This document shows positions 10,724 to 21,828 of a stretch of DNA of 64,000 nt, in pieces (the first letter of the stretch is position 1; the number at the start of each line of letters is the position of its first letter). Source of the stretch: Brasenia schreberi (Eukaryota; Streptophyta; Magnoliopsida; Nymphaeales; Cabombaceae); contig JAYKKT010000074.1 of NCBI GenBank assembly GCA_036023115.1, positions 14,369,501 through 14,433,500 of the forward strand, read 5' to 3'. A model generated the notes under the pieces. It saw only the letters and a list, made by a program, of their open reading frames with translations. It had not been told where the DNA came from and searched no databases. A program made the translations under genes and the position numbers.

Positions 10724-10975
10724 TCAAAATGCGAAGACCCTCTCTGAAAAATTTTTCACTACATTCGGGCGGCAATGTAGTGGGACTAACTTCTTTACCC
10801 ACACCCGTCCATGATGTGGGAACCCTCTCTGCAATTGATTCACTACATTCGGGCGAAAATGTAGTGGCCCTTGCTTACTTCTTACTGCATTCGGGCTCTG
10901 CAGCACGTCGCTAGGCGGGGACACCCCAAAGCAATGCTCATAATTTTTGTAATCCATGTTGTAGAAATCCGACAA
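10724..10975 (-). other. upstream ORF in the RTE leader (copy A)
   Basis: An 83-codon frame ahead of the endonuclease. It contains two related segments, GPLHFRPNVVNQLQRGF and VPLHCRPNVVKNFSERVF, encoded by an 84-bp tandem duplication. The equivalent region of copy D can be read similarly, broken by stops. No known domain is recognised. It may be a leader peptide, the remains of an ORF1-like part, or just the by-product of the structured RNA leader. Confidence 0.4.
10757..10866 (-). repeat. two hairpins in the RTE leader
   Basis: CACTACATT and AATGTAGTG are perfect 9-base arms around 8-base loops at 10757-10782 (loop cgggcggc) and 10841-10866 (loop cgggcgaa). They are spaced 84 bp apart. A third related motif, CTGCATTCGGGCTCTGCAG, lies near 10880. 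The counterparts in copy D near 26358 and 26443 keep most of both arms. Confidence 0.8.
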
Positions 10976-11074
10976 AGTTTTACGCTGGCTGTCGGAAGCC
11001 TAACACAACCCTCCTCCTTTATCCGGGCTTGGGACCGGCAATGCAAGGGTGATCCCTTACATGGGCGGAGTTGC

Positions 11075-11089
11075 AAAGACAAACCCTTT
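11075..11089. repeat. target site duplication of RTE copy A (right)
   Basis: AAAGACAAACCCTTT, identical to 7780-7794. Confidence 0.95.
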
Positions 11090-11531
11090 CCAATAAGAAA
11101 ATTCATTGAGGAAGTTTTGCATGGAGTGAAGGAATACTTCTTAACTAGAATGCAAAACTTGCAACATCCCATTCATTATCGATGGTTATATATCAATCAA
11201 TGGATTCCTCCTAACTATGGATGGATAAAGCTCTCAATGTACAGCAAGAAAATATTTATTTTGGCAAGTACGCTTCACCTTGTGAAATCACGATGGTGAC
11301 TTCCTTCTCGTGAGATGGATTGCAAGGAAAGTAATGACTCATATCAAGGAATGGCAATGGTGGAAGGAAATATTGCTCCATTTTGAAAGGAATGGAATCC
11401 TAATTAAGTCATCCAGACTTGACATTGTTAGCAAATTCAATAGAATGATCAGATCCAATTTTGCTTCAATTACAAATGAAGATGATATCAAGGATTTTTA
11501 CAAAACCTTCAATGACATTCAATGTCACTAG
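11090..11531 (+). pseudogene. L1-type LINE, continuation after the RTE insertion
   Basis: Directly after the right target duplication the frame reads about 40 residues and then INQWIPPNYGWIKLSMYS. This resembles the W-PP-GW-KLN start of the RNase H domain at the end of plant L1-type polyproteins. It joins the left fragment ending at 7779 once the RTE element and one copy of its target duplication are removed. The open frame 11310-11531 is probably more of the same decayed element, but I cannot align it confidently. Confidence 0.55.
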
Positions 11532-12140
11532 ACTCCCAAAGAGAAAAATTATTTTCCCTTACTGTTAGCAAGATTTGACACCACTCGTCAATCATTTCAT
11601 TGGGACAATCGGCCTTCACATTGGCAACCATCGATATAATGTAGCTGCTCACCAATAGACATAGAACTATGGTTCAGTAAAAGCTCTGGAACAGTTCAAG
11701 AACCTCCCCCATATCTCAATTTATTTCTGCTTACTAGCATAGAGCCAGACACCTTCAATGGAACAACACTTTGACACCAGTCAAACTACAGAAACGGTCA
11801 ATATTGTGATGAATGACTCATACCTCGAGCTATCTCAACTAGAAAAGCAAGGCTTTTGTTGCAACAATCATTGTTGCATCTCCATCAAAATGGTCGATAC
11901 ATTTCAAGGCTTATCCTCGAGCTATCTCAATTAGCTTTATTTTTTGATGGAAGGTATCCTTATACCTTCTTGTGCATATTATCTATATCCCATTATTTTG
12001 TTTGGCAGGGATCTTGCCTAACCCCATCTTGATAATCCAAAAAAACATAACAATATGGGATGATCTGTCAAATGTAGCTAACTTATATGGGCGATCTGTC
12101 AAATGTAGCTAACTTAGTTGAAGGAGCATTTTTTTTATAT
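11532..12140. other. non-coding, no feature recognised
   Basis: AT-rich DNA between the L1-type relic and RTE copy B. It contains short internal repeats (tcgagctatctcaa twice; gatctgtcaaatgtagctaactta twice near 12062-12114). It may include more decayed LINE sequence. No frame or RNA gene is supported. Confidence 0.5.
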
Positions 12141-12154
12141 GGTTTTGCATAACA

Positions 12155-12517
12155 GAAATGAAGATGTTGAGATGGATGAGTGGTCATACAAGAAAAGACC
12201 ATATACATAATGAGGTTATTAAAAACAAATTAGGAGTGACACCAATAGTGGATAAAATGAGAGAATATCATTTAAGATGGTTTGAACATATAGAAAGAAG
12301 ATCAAAAAAAGAACCTTGAAGAAGGTAAAAAACTAGATTTTGAAAGTATTAAAAGAGGTAGAGGACGACCACATAAGTGTTGGAAAGAAACAATAAAGAA
12401 TGATCTAGCTTATTGTGAGTTAACTGCTAATGTGGCACATGAAAGGACTATGCGGAAACAAAAATCCATGTAGCCAACCCCGTTTCGTATAGAAAAAGAC
12501 TTAGTTGTTGTGGTGGT
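12155..12517 (+). mobile_element. RTE-type LINE, copy B, 5'-truncated
   Basis: 363 bp of the RTE 3' end in plus orientation, starting in the C-terminal basic region ([11 protein letters not shown]) and ending in aaaagacttagttgttg. A 14-bp duplication, GGTTTTGCATAACA, flanks it at 12141-12154 and 12518-12531. The coding part has stops and small indels. Confidence 0.9.
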
Positions 12518-12531
12518 GGTTTTGCATAACA

Positions 12532-13090
12532 AAAAGGATTTAAATGGAGTTAAGTAATTGCTTTTGTCTTCATTCACTAACAAGTTAGTCTCTCGTGAAT
12601 ATTTATGATGCACATTGCTATTGATTTAACAAGTTTGTATTCTTTCCTTAAGTTGACCTATCCAATCAATGCATCTCATGAAAACTTGATCATACTTGTG
12701 TTTTTTGTTTTTATGCACTATTCTCTTGTTAAATTTCTAATTTTGTGAGTCTACAGTTTCGATTAGGCTCATGCTGTAAAGGCCTTCTATTATTTCCTTT
12801 ATGTTTCTTTTAGCAGCTGGGCATGTCATGTAGGCCAACATCATCAATAATTGAATCGAATCGAATTGCATCAAACTAATTCAATTTGGTTCTGTTAGCT
12901 GTATATTTCGGTTTTGGTTTCGTTCAATTAAAAAAATTGATTTCGGTTTTTGAGTTATTGGGTTCAATTCGGTTCTGTTATTAAACCGATGCACACCTCT
13001 ACTGACATAATAAGGAACTATACAAAACGGAACCACCAGTTTGAGAGGGTTGGTTGAGTATGCAGAGTATCAATTTCAATTCAAGGCAAA
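12532..13090. other. intergenic DNA upstream of WLIM2
   Basis: AT-rich. 12850-13000 contains a segment rich in AATTCGGTT and AACCGA ending in GATGCACACCTCTA, a type of dispersed plant repeat. The WLIM2 promoter should lie toward the right end, but I find no convincing TATA box. Confidence 0.35.
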
Positions 13091-13670
13091 TTGGCCAATT
13101 ACGGAGATGACAGAGAAGCGCGTCCTCCTTGAAGAAAAATATCGTTTCTGATGAAGTTGAAAATGCCCACTTCCCTGGCGGAATTTTCATCCGAGCCACT
13201 GGGGTCCATCTGCCTGGCTGCGCCAACGGAGGGGGAAGCCCCCTTTTTTAGCTTTCTGCTGCTGCTTTTCCCCGCATTTGCGCTCTCGCGTCGTCTGTCC
13301 AGTCGGACGTTATCCGCGCACATTTTCCAGGCCGATTGTCCGGGAAAATCAGCCTGTAGAAAGCCCCGAGTTCCACCTGCTTTGGGGTTCTTCTTGTTCC
13401 AAGAAGCTTGGAGATCACGCTTCCAGGATATTTCCGGAAGAGTGTGTTGTGTGGAGGTCTGTCTGCTGCTAAATTTAGGATGCTTTCCTGAAATCTAGGG
13501 TTTTTTTCTCTTTTGCGTGGTGAGATCGGGTTGCTTAGCCGGAAGTTCTGCTTCTTCCTGGTTGAAATCTCTTGATTTCCTGAGAGATCCGGGTTGTCTT
13601 TGCTGGAAGACGGTGTTATTTAGGTCTTTCTTTTGTTCGAATCCGGCTGTCTGCGCGCTTGGTGTCGAAG

Positions 13671-13999
13671 GTAATCGTCTAGTGCTTCTCAATTTCCCGA
13701 TTTTCGTCTTGTTTTTTCTTTCTGAAAAGAATCTAAAGGAGAGTAGAAAAATTTGGTTTCTTTGGAAGATCAGGATTTTTTATCCGATCCGGAGCTGTAT
13801 ATTTGGTAGATTACGATCTGTTTGGTGGTTGATTCGGATTCTGCACTTGTTTCTGTTTTAGCTTCCCTAAGATTGTTTTGGTTCGTGCTTGTGATTCATA
13901 AACAGAGTTTGGTCTTTTGGGAGGGAATTCCTGATCGTATATCTTCTTCCGCCACTTTCTTCTCCTGTGAATTTGGAGCAGACGGGTGTTGCATTGCAG
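13671..13999 (+). other. possible 5' UTR intron of WLIM2
   Basis: A donor AAG|GTAATC at 13671 and an acceptor TTGCAG|CT at 13999 bracket a T-rich stretch just before the start codon. The upstream transcribed leader would lie somewhere in 13.1-13.67 kb. This is inferred from splice consensus and composition only. Confidence 0.4.
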
Positions 14000-14001
14000 C
14001 T

Positions 14002-17000
14002 ATGGCGTTCAGCGGCACTCTTCAGAAATGCAAGGCCTGTGAGAAGACCGTTTATGTGGTTGATCTGTTGTCTGCTGATGGTGTTCCTTACCACAAAGCT
14101 TGCTTCAGATGCAGCCATTGCAAAGGAACGCTAGCGGTATGATCTCTTCTCTTTTCTTCTTTAAGGTCAATATCGACGTCTTCGGTATTCCTTCTAGATC
14201 TGGTCTTATAGTTTAGGAGAAAAGATTTGCACCTGTAGATGGCGTCATAACCACGTCGAGAACATCGATTTCTCGTAATTTTCTCTTTCTTTTTCTTGGG
14301 TAGGTCAAACCTTGCAGATGTGACGTTCAAGCAGATTTTTAGGGCTTCGGAAACCTAAGACCCATAATCAATCATCCAAATCTCACAAGTCAACAGAATA
14401 TTAAAAGAAAAGGACCAACTGTTTATTACCGAGGAAATGCATCGTGCATAATAAATCGTTATGCTTGGAAATATGCATTGATGGCGTCAACCATCAATAT
14501 CGGTTGCTCGGGTCGTGCCTATATTATATTTCTTTTGTTGGACATCTTTTGTAACTGTGGCAACATATTTATTTTTCCAAGGACCCTCTTGTGAATCGTT
14601 GGAAGTAACAGAATGACATGGAACTTTTCTCTGGTTGCTGCTAAGGCTTTGTTGTAGAGGCATTATTTTGACAAGGAAATTTCAAAATGCTTGAATTGCC
14701 ATCTACGGTGGTTGGGCTTTACAGAATGGCCTATTCATTACTTGTCGGAGGCTCCATATGTTTTTGGCCAGCAATGACTGTCTCAAACAATCTGCTGCAT
14801 CTCAATCTCATTAAGATATCAGGAATACATACAATGCTGGTATCCTATCTGGATAGATCTCTCTTTCCTTTTCGTTATTTAAATCCATGTTTAGGTATTT
14901 TATGTATTCCATTAGGTTTGGTTGATGCTCTTAAGGAAATGTTGTAAATATCTTACCATATCGTATGATATGGTACCATATTATAGATTGGTCCAAGACC
15001 CATACTGTATATAGTATAAAATCGTGCTATATAGATTATCAGGTCGTATTGTGCGATGTTACACATGTTTTTGGGATCTAAGCTCTCTTTCTACCTGACA
15101 CAGTTATGTGGGATTTGTTTCCCTCCCGGACCATTTCCCACCAGTCACAAAACCAAAATATATATACAAGTATTGTTTCTACTTTTTCTATTTTTTATTT
15201 TTTCTATTTTTTCTATTTTTTACTTTTTTCTGATTTTTAGAGCCTTAAATAATTTAAAAAGCGATACTATATCGTACGTTACAATATGATAACTAATATT
15301 TGCTCTGGGTGCAATCTAACTGAAGTAAGGAACGCCATCTTTTTCATATCTTTGAGATTTGTTTTGGTGGATCCAGTCCTGCAGATGTGATGTACATAAG
15401 CTATTTCATAGTTGCAAAACTCAGCGGTCTACTATTTACTTTTCAAGTTTTTTACAAAAAAGCAAAATACGAAATATTCAAGTGTGTTTCTTAGCAAGTA
15501 CACCGAGACAAATAAATCTAGTGTTTTATCGGTGATGGTTTGAAAATTGTTCCTGTATATAATTAACAAATAGAAATCTGTACCCTGAGTGTCAGCTCAA
15601 CGTCAGGACGCTTTGATACTCTTGAGTTGGTGGGATGTTCAACTCCCAGGGGTGGACGTGTGTGCATTTGTTTGGCTTACTTCGGCCCCTTGTAACCGGT
15701 AAATTATTAATGTAAAAAAAAATAGAAATCTGATTCCTTTTGTGTCATTAAAACAAGGCTTTTTATGCCTGCTTCTGGCTCTACCACTCGGCTTTCCAAT
15801 TTGACCAATAGGATTTGCGCATGCTTCCGAAAGGGTTTTCCGTTTGTTTGCTTATTTTTTTGTGTAAATTGCACAACACACCATAGCTGCTACCCTGTTT
15901 TCTTTTAAAACTTGTGAAAGCTGCGGTCTTAGGTCCCAATCACTGTGGCCTACTTTTCTTTCCAGAGCATGTGAAAGATGGTCCTAGGTCCCAGTCAACC
16001 TGTGCTCTACTTTTCTTTTCAAAATCTTCAAATCCGGTCCTGGGTCCTAACCAAAAGCATGTGTCTTCATTTTCCTCCATTTTCACCGTTAAATATTGAG
16101 TTTAAACTTCATCCTACACAGAGACAAAACTGTTCTGACTTTAAAGCTTGTTATACATTTTCCTAGTTGCGTATAGAACTTCTGGCTTATGTGTTGAATA
16201 GGTGGATCCATTTTATCCTATTACTCGAACACAGTTCTCTTCATCTTCAAGGATTTTCACTTCCTTTTCTTGCCAAGCATATAAGGATGCATAATTGCAG
16301 ATATGCTATAATCTTGACATGGATTGCGTCCTACTAAGGATTCTGCACCAAACACACAAAACAATAACTATAGCAACAACAAGCATATCTTTTTTATTTC
16401 TTGATAATTTCAAACAGGTGATAGGATATGGATGCCCATCTCAAACTTGAAATACTGGCAAAGTTTCTGAATTTTGCTTATCTTCTAATGATCTCTTTTT
16501 CTTTTAAAAGAGGGATGTCTTCATTTTTCAAGCTCTCTCTTTCTCTGTCTCCCTCTCACCAGTTTCAGGAGATTGTTGGATAGGGAACATAGTGCCACAT
16601 TTTGAAAGCTAATAGGCAAAAAAACAGTACAGAGGTTGATGGCACTGATAGAATCCTTTGGTAATGAAGAAAAGGTCTACAAAACAGTCATGCTTTAGCT
16701 TATAGGAATGAAGAGAAGAGAATTCATTAAGGTTATGAGGCTGCCGTGACATTTAGATGGAACAGTGTGCGATGATGATTATCATTGCTTAATAAAGACC
16801 ATTAGAACTGCAATAGAAGGAGAACCAAAACAGTACAGAGGTTGATGCACTGATAGAATCCTTTGGTAATGAAGAAAAGGTCTATAAAGCAGTCATGCTT
16901 TAGCTTGTAGGAATGAAGAGAAGAGAGTTCATTAAGGTCATGAGGCTGCTGTGAAATTCAGATGGAACAATGCAAGATGATGATGATCATTGCTTAATAA

Positions 17001-20000
17001 AGACCACTAGAACCACAACAGAAGGAAAACCGAGCATTTTTCATGTTAGGTGTATAATTTTGGACCATCCATGGAACAATATGCAGTTATTGCAATGAAT
17101 CATTGTGTTAACCTCACCACTCTAGCAGCCAACGATTTATTTATGAAGGCCTCTAAAGTGTTGAAAGGACAACTTAGAACATGTTTCTTGCTTTTGCGGA
17201 GTGAAATGCTAATACGTCACAAGATTGAGCTCAATGTAGACTTAGAATCCAATTCCATGTAGCGCACCTCACTTAGCATGGAAAAAGGTCTTGGTTTTTA
17301 TTTTGTAACTTGAATAGAAAATTTTGTTTATGAAAGTTTTGTTGACACAACCAGTGTTGTCCGTATCGCACCGATACGGTGCGATACGTATCGTATCGTG
17401 GGCCACCACGATACGATACGGGCCCCCGTATCGCAGGTGCGGGCGTATCGCACCGTATCGTGCGATACGGCCCGTATCGCATGATACGGTGCGTATCGCC
17501 CGTATCGTACGATACGGGCGATACGCCCTGGGACCCTTATAAAGGGTCCCGGGCCGAGGGAAACCCGCGATTTTTCGCGGGTTTCCTCTCTCCTTTTGGG
17601 TTCTTCAAGCTCCCTAAGAGTCGGTTTTCGCCTCCTTGGTGTTCAAAGCTCTAAAATCGTGCCCTACGGTGTCCGTCCAAGCCTCCAAACTCGGATTTAG
17701 GTATATTTTTAATGTTTTTTTCCTTTTTTTCCTTTATATTTATTGTTTTTTGTGTTATTTCGGGTTTTTTTTTGAATGACAAAATATGAAGTTATTAAGT
17801 GTGTGTATACGATTTTTATTGCATTCATGAAGTGGGAGACACTCGATTTGAGTGTTATTTGAAGATTGGGGGATTTACGAAGTGCTTTTATTTTCAGGTT
17901 TTTGTTTGAATTAAAGTACTCCATTGAGATGGCAGGAAGGGGTGGTAGAGACTCTCATTCAAAGTCTGATGATCCGGCATGGCAGTGGGGTATACCAGTT
18001 GAGGGTTTAAGGTTAAAAATCAGATGTTTATTTTGTGAAAAGGTGGTTAGTGGTGGAATTTCAAGGTTGAAACACCACCTAGCAGGAACCAGGAAAGAAG
18101 TTGCTCCATGCACAGGCAGAGTTAGAAGTGTGCCAGAAGGTATTAAATGGCAATGCTTGCAGATGATTGAGAGCATACAAGAAAGGAGACAACAAAAGGA
18201 TGATTTCCAGATGTGTGAAGAAGCTGATGATGCTACTGCCACTGGAGTTGGATTCACTGATAGTTTGCCTTCAGATGCTAGAACAGATATTGGTAGTAGC
18301 AGTTCGCGAGCACCTAGCAGAGGAAAGAGGGTTGCATCTGAAGACTTTGGAGATGGCAGAAGAGGAAGTTCAGGAAGGAGTAGAGGAAGAGCTTCTTCTT
18401 CTAGCATACATTCGTTCTTTCCTCCTTCCACTACACCTGGTGCTCAGCCAGGAATTCGTGCTGCTATGGCTTCAGAACAACTGCACGATCAAGCAGACCT
18501 TGCAGTGGGCAGATGGTTTTATGATACATGCATTCCATTTAATGCAGCAAACAGTTTTCATTTTCAAGCAATGGCAGATGCAATTGCTAACATTGGTCCA
18601 GGATACAGGATGCCCTCTTATCAGAAGTTGAGAGGGAAGATATTAGATCAGACCGTGATTGAAGTGCAGCAATACTGTTCGACTTTGAGACAATCGTGGA
18701 AGGAAACAGGATGCACTATCATGGCAGATGGATGGACCGATAGGCGAGGAAGGACATTGCTAAACTTTCTTGTATATTGTCCTAAAGGACTCATGTTTTT
18801 GAGATCTCTAGATATGTCAGAGGAGAGGCACACTGCAGAGATCCTACGAGAGGAATTTGATAAGGTTATACAAGAGGTTGGGCTAGAAAATGTAGTCCAA
18901 TTGATTACAGATAATGCAGCTAACTACAAAGCAGCCGGAAAGGAGTTAGCTGATATTTATGGGACTTTCTACTGGACACCATGTGCAGCCCATTGTTTAG
19001 ATCTCATCCTCGAGGACATCGGTGAGATGGATGAAATAAAGGCAGCAACTGAGTGTTGCCAAGATATTACAAAATTTATTTACAACCATGCATTTGTTTT
19101 ATGTATGATGAGGAGATACACAGAAGGTGTAGAGCTTCTTCGCACAGCTGCAACTCGGTTCGCAACAAACTTCTTATCTGTACAGAGTATTGTGAGACAG
19201 AAGCAAGCTTTAAAGAGAATGTTCTCCTCAGATGAGTGGCAACAATTTGCAGAGTTGCCACAAAACAGAAGGAACAGAAAGTTAAATGAGATTGCAGAAA
19301 CGGTTTTTAGAAGTTCATTTTGGAATGCATGTATCAGATTATTGAAAATTACTTGTCCTTTAGTGAAAGTTTTGAGATTGGCTGACAGCGAGGAGAAACC
19401 ATCTATGGGCTACCTTTATGAATCCATGGACAGGGCAAAAGAAGCAATCAGAAATAACTTTAATGGAAAAAAAAGAGATTATGTGCCCGTGTGGAAAATA
19501 ATTGATAGTAGATGGAATAAACAATTGCATCAGCCTATTCATGCAGCAGCCTACTATCTAAACCCATCATTGAGGTACTCAGCAACCTTCAAAAGGGACG
19601 GTGAGGTTAATCGAGGAATCATTGAATGCATCGGCAGATTAGTCCCTGATGAGAGCATAGTAGATGCGATACATCGAGAGATGGAGATATATGATAATGC
19701 TCTTCACTTGATGGGTTTGCCTGTTGCAATTCGCAACCGCTCTACGATGCGTCCAGGTACATTGTTTATTTTCATATTTAAGTTCCATCTTACATTACTG
19801 TGGATTATTATGTCTCTAATGTTTATATTTTCTTTACAGATGTTTGGTGGAACAGGTTTGGAAGTGATTGTAAGGCTTAATGATTTGGTTTATATTCGTT
19901 GTAACATGCGCCTTCGTGAAAGGTAATGTTGTATTACTTTCAAATTTTCAATTCGATATTATTTAACTTCAGTTTTCAATTGTTAATATTACTTACTAAT

Positions 20001-21749
20001 TGTTTATCTTTGTTTGTGTCGTAGGCAATTAAAAAAAGTAAATAGAGAAGAAAGTCAGTTCGATCCAATAAGTTTGGATAATTTTGATATATTAGAAGAT
20101 TGGGTTATGGAAGACACTGAAGAAAATGCCCTCCTAACAGAAGAAGACGTTGCCTGGATTAATTTGGAAGGAGCGCAACAACATTATGGAGATGAAGAAT
20201 TTGATTTTGAAGAAGAAGGTGTGGGCGTGGCTGATGATGATGAGGATCTGCAACAAGGAGAAGATGAAGATTATTTAGTTGATGATCCTGATTACAATTT
20301 GTAAAATGTAACATTATATGTAACTGTAGTGTACTGTAAAGTGTAAACTATGTCTGTATTTTATTTTTTGGATTCAAAATATATAAATTTGGATGCAATT
20401 GTTCAATGTTGAATGCTCAATCTGTACTAAACTTACATTATATGAATTTAAAGCAATTATCAGATTTTTCCTGATTTTTTCTTGATTTTTTTCGATTTTT
20501 TTTTATTTTTTTATTAATTTTTAATTATTTTTATATTATTTTAATATTAAAGTACGATACGATACGATACGATACGCCCGTATCGTGGAGCCCAGCGATA
20601 CACGATACGATACGCGTCAGACAACACTGGACACAACTGTTCCGGTTTGTATTTCAAACTTCTAATCTTTTATTTTTTCTTTTTCTTACAATTGGAGGCC
20701 GAAGCCTCATGCACACACACATGCATGCACCCTCTGGGGATCAAACTAGCCAACCTGCAAGTGGGAATCAGACAGCCCTACCGGTGAGCCAGCGCTCTGG
20801 GCACCAAACTTTAATCTTTAGTTTGCGTCTTACAACGGCTTCTCAAGGAAGAGATTTGTTTCAGGAAGCAATAGTTTTTCTGTATCCTTCCCATGTGGTC
20901 GAAGCATAAAGAAATGCTTGATATGTTCAAGATAGTCACACAGTTTCTTACTCTTATCAGGTTTTACATTGGAGTTTAGAGCTATGGTTTACCTTGAAAC
21001 CTGTCCTCTCTTTAGGCTACCATTCAATTTGTGTTTGTGGATAGAAACCACATTTGTGCCCATGCAAATTTCTATAGTTTGCCACTTTTCTTCTATAGTT
21101 CAACGTTCTCATCAATCAGAATAAGACCTATGAGTGTTTTCGTACAACCATATACAGTGAACTGATCTTAGTACTCCTGTTTTTATGGATTTTCATGAAT
21201 ATTTTGCATCATCAGAGAACCTCTTGGCTTGTGATCCTGCAGTCATTATCGTCAATTTATGGCTACAGTTTCAAATCATTAACCCGTATCACCGTTCATT
21301 TGTCTCCAGTTGAGCAACTATTCTTCCATGGAAGGTGTCCTGTACTGCAAGCCTCATTTTGAGCAGCTGTTCAAGGAGACTGGCAGCTATAACAAGAGTT
21401 TCCAGTCACGTGAGTTATTTTGTTAACGGATATTTGAAAGATGGGAAGCAATGCCTCTGGTTGCGCTTTTTGAATCTAATGGACTTTGCTTTTCCCAATT
21501 TCAGCTTCAAAGTCAGCTGAAAAGCAGCCTGTGCTGGTAACTTTTTAATTAACCGTCACTTCTATAATTTGCAACCAGCTTGAGAAAGTGATATAAACCC
21601 ATCAAAATCTTGTCTCTATGTCTTTCCATTTATCCAACTTAGTTTAAACTTTTGCTCGCAGGCTAGGACACCAAGCAGGGCCGCTTCCATGTTCTCCGGC
21701 ACTCAGGATAAATGTGCAACTTGCAATAAAACTGCATATCCATTGGAGA

Positions 21750-21828
<79 letters not shown>

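Larger units (their letters stand above)
7795..11074 (-). mobile_element. full-length RTE-type LINE, copy A
   Basis: A 3280-bp minus-strand non-LTR element. Its 3' end on the plus strand starts with (aca)n, the complement of a TTG tail, and its 5' end is the cgcccatgtaaggg leader. The 15-bp target duplication AAAGACAAACCCTTT flanks it at 7780-7794 and 11075-11089. It encodes an apurinic-like endonuclease followed by a reverse transcriptase, without RNase H, as is usual for the RTE clade. It interrupts an L1-type LINE. Defects: a TAA between the endonuclease and RT frames and an Asp-to-Asn change in the catalytic FADD box. Confidence 0.95.
17352..20629 (+). mobile_element. hAT-family DNA transposon in WLIM2 intron 1
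   Basis: 3278 bp with inverted ends CAGTGTTGTC (left) and GACAACACTG (right) and the 8-bp duplication GACACAAC at 17344-17351 and 20630-20637. An 8-bp duplication and CAG-type ends are characteristic of hAT. Both subterminal regions are packed with CGATACG/CGTATCG. It encodes a BED zinc finger/DUF659-type transposase in the same orientation as WLIM2, with a C-terminal deletion. Confidence 0.95.

Noticed and set aside
10960..11074. HDV-like ribozyme in the RTE leader
   Set aside because: GC-rich complementary segments are visible, but I could not fit the nested double-pseudoknot order by hand. A covariance-model search is needed, so no ribozyme is called.
18167..18631. 154-codon frame overlapping the hAT transposase
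   Set aside because: It is an out-of-frame shadow of the transposase linker region without its own domain.
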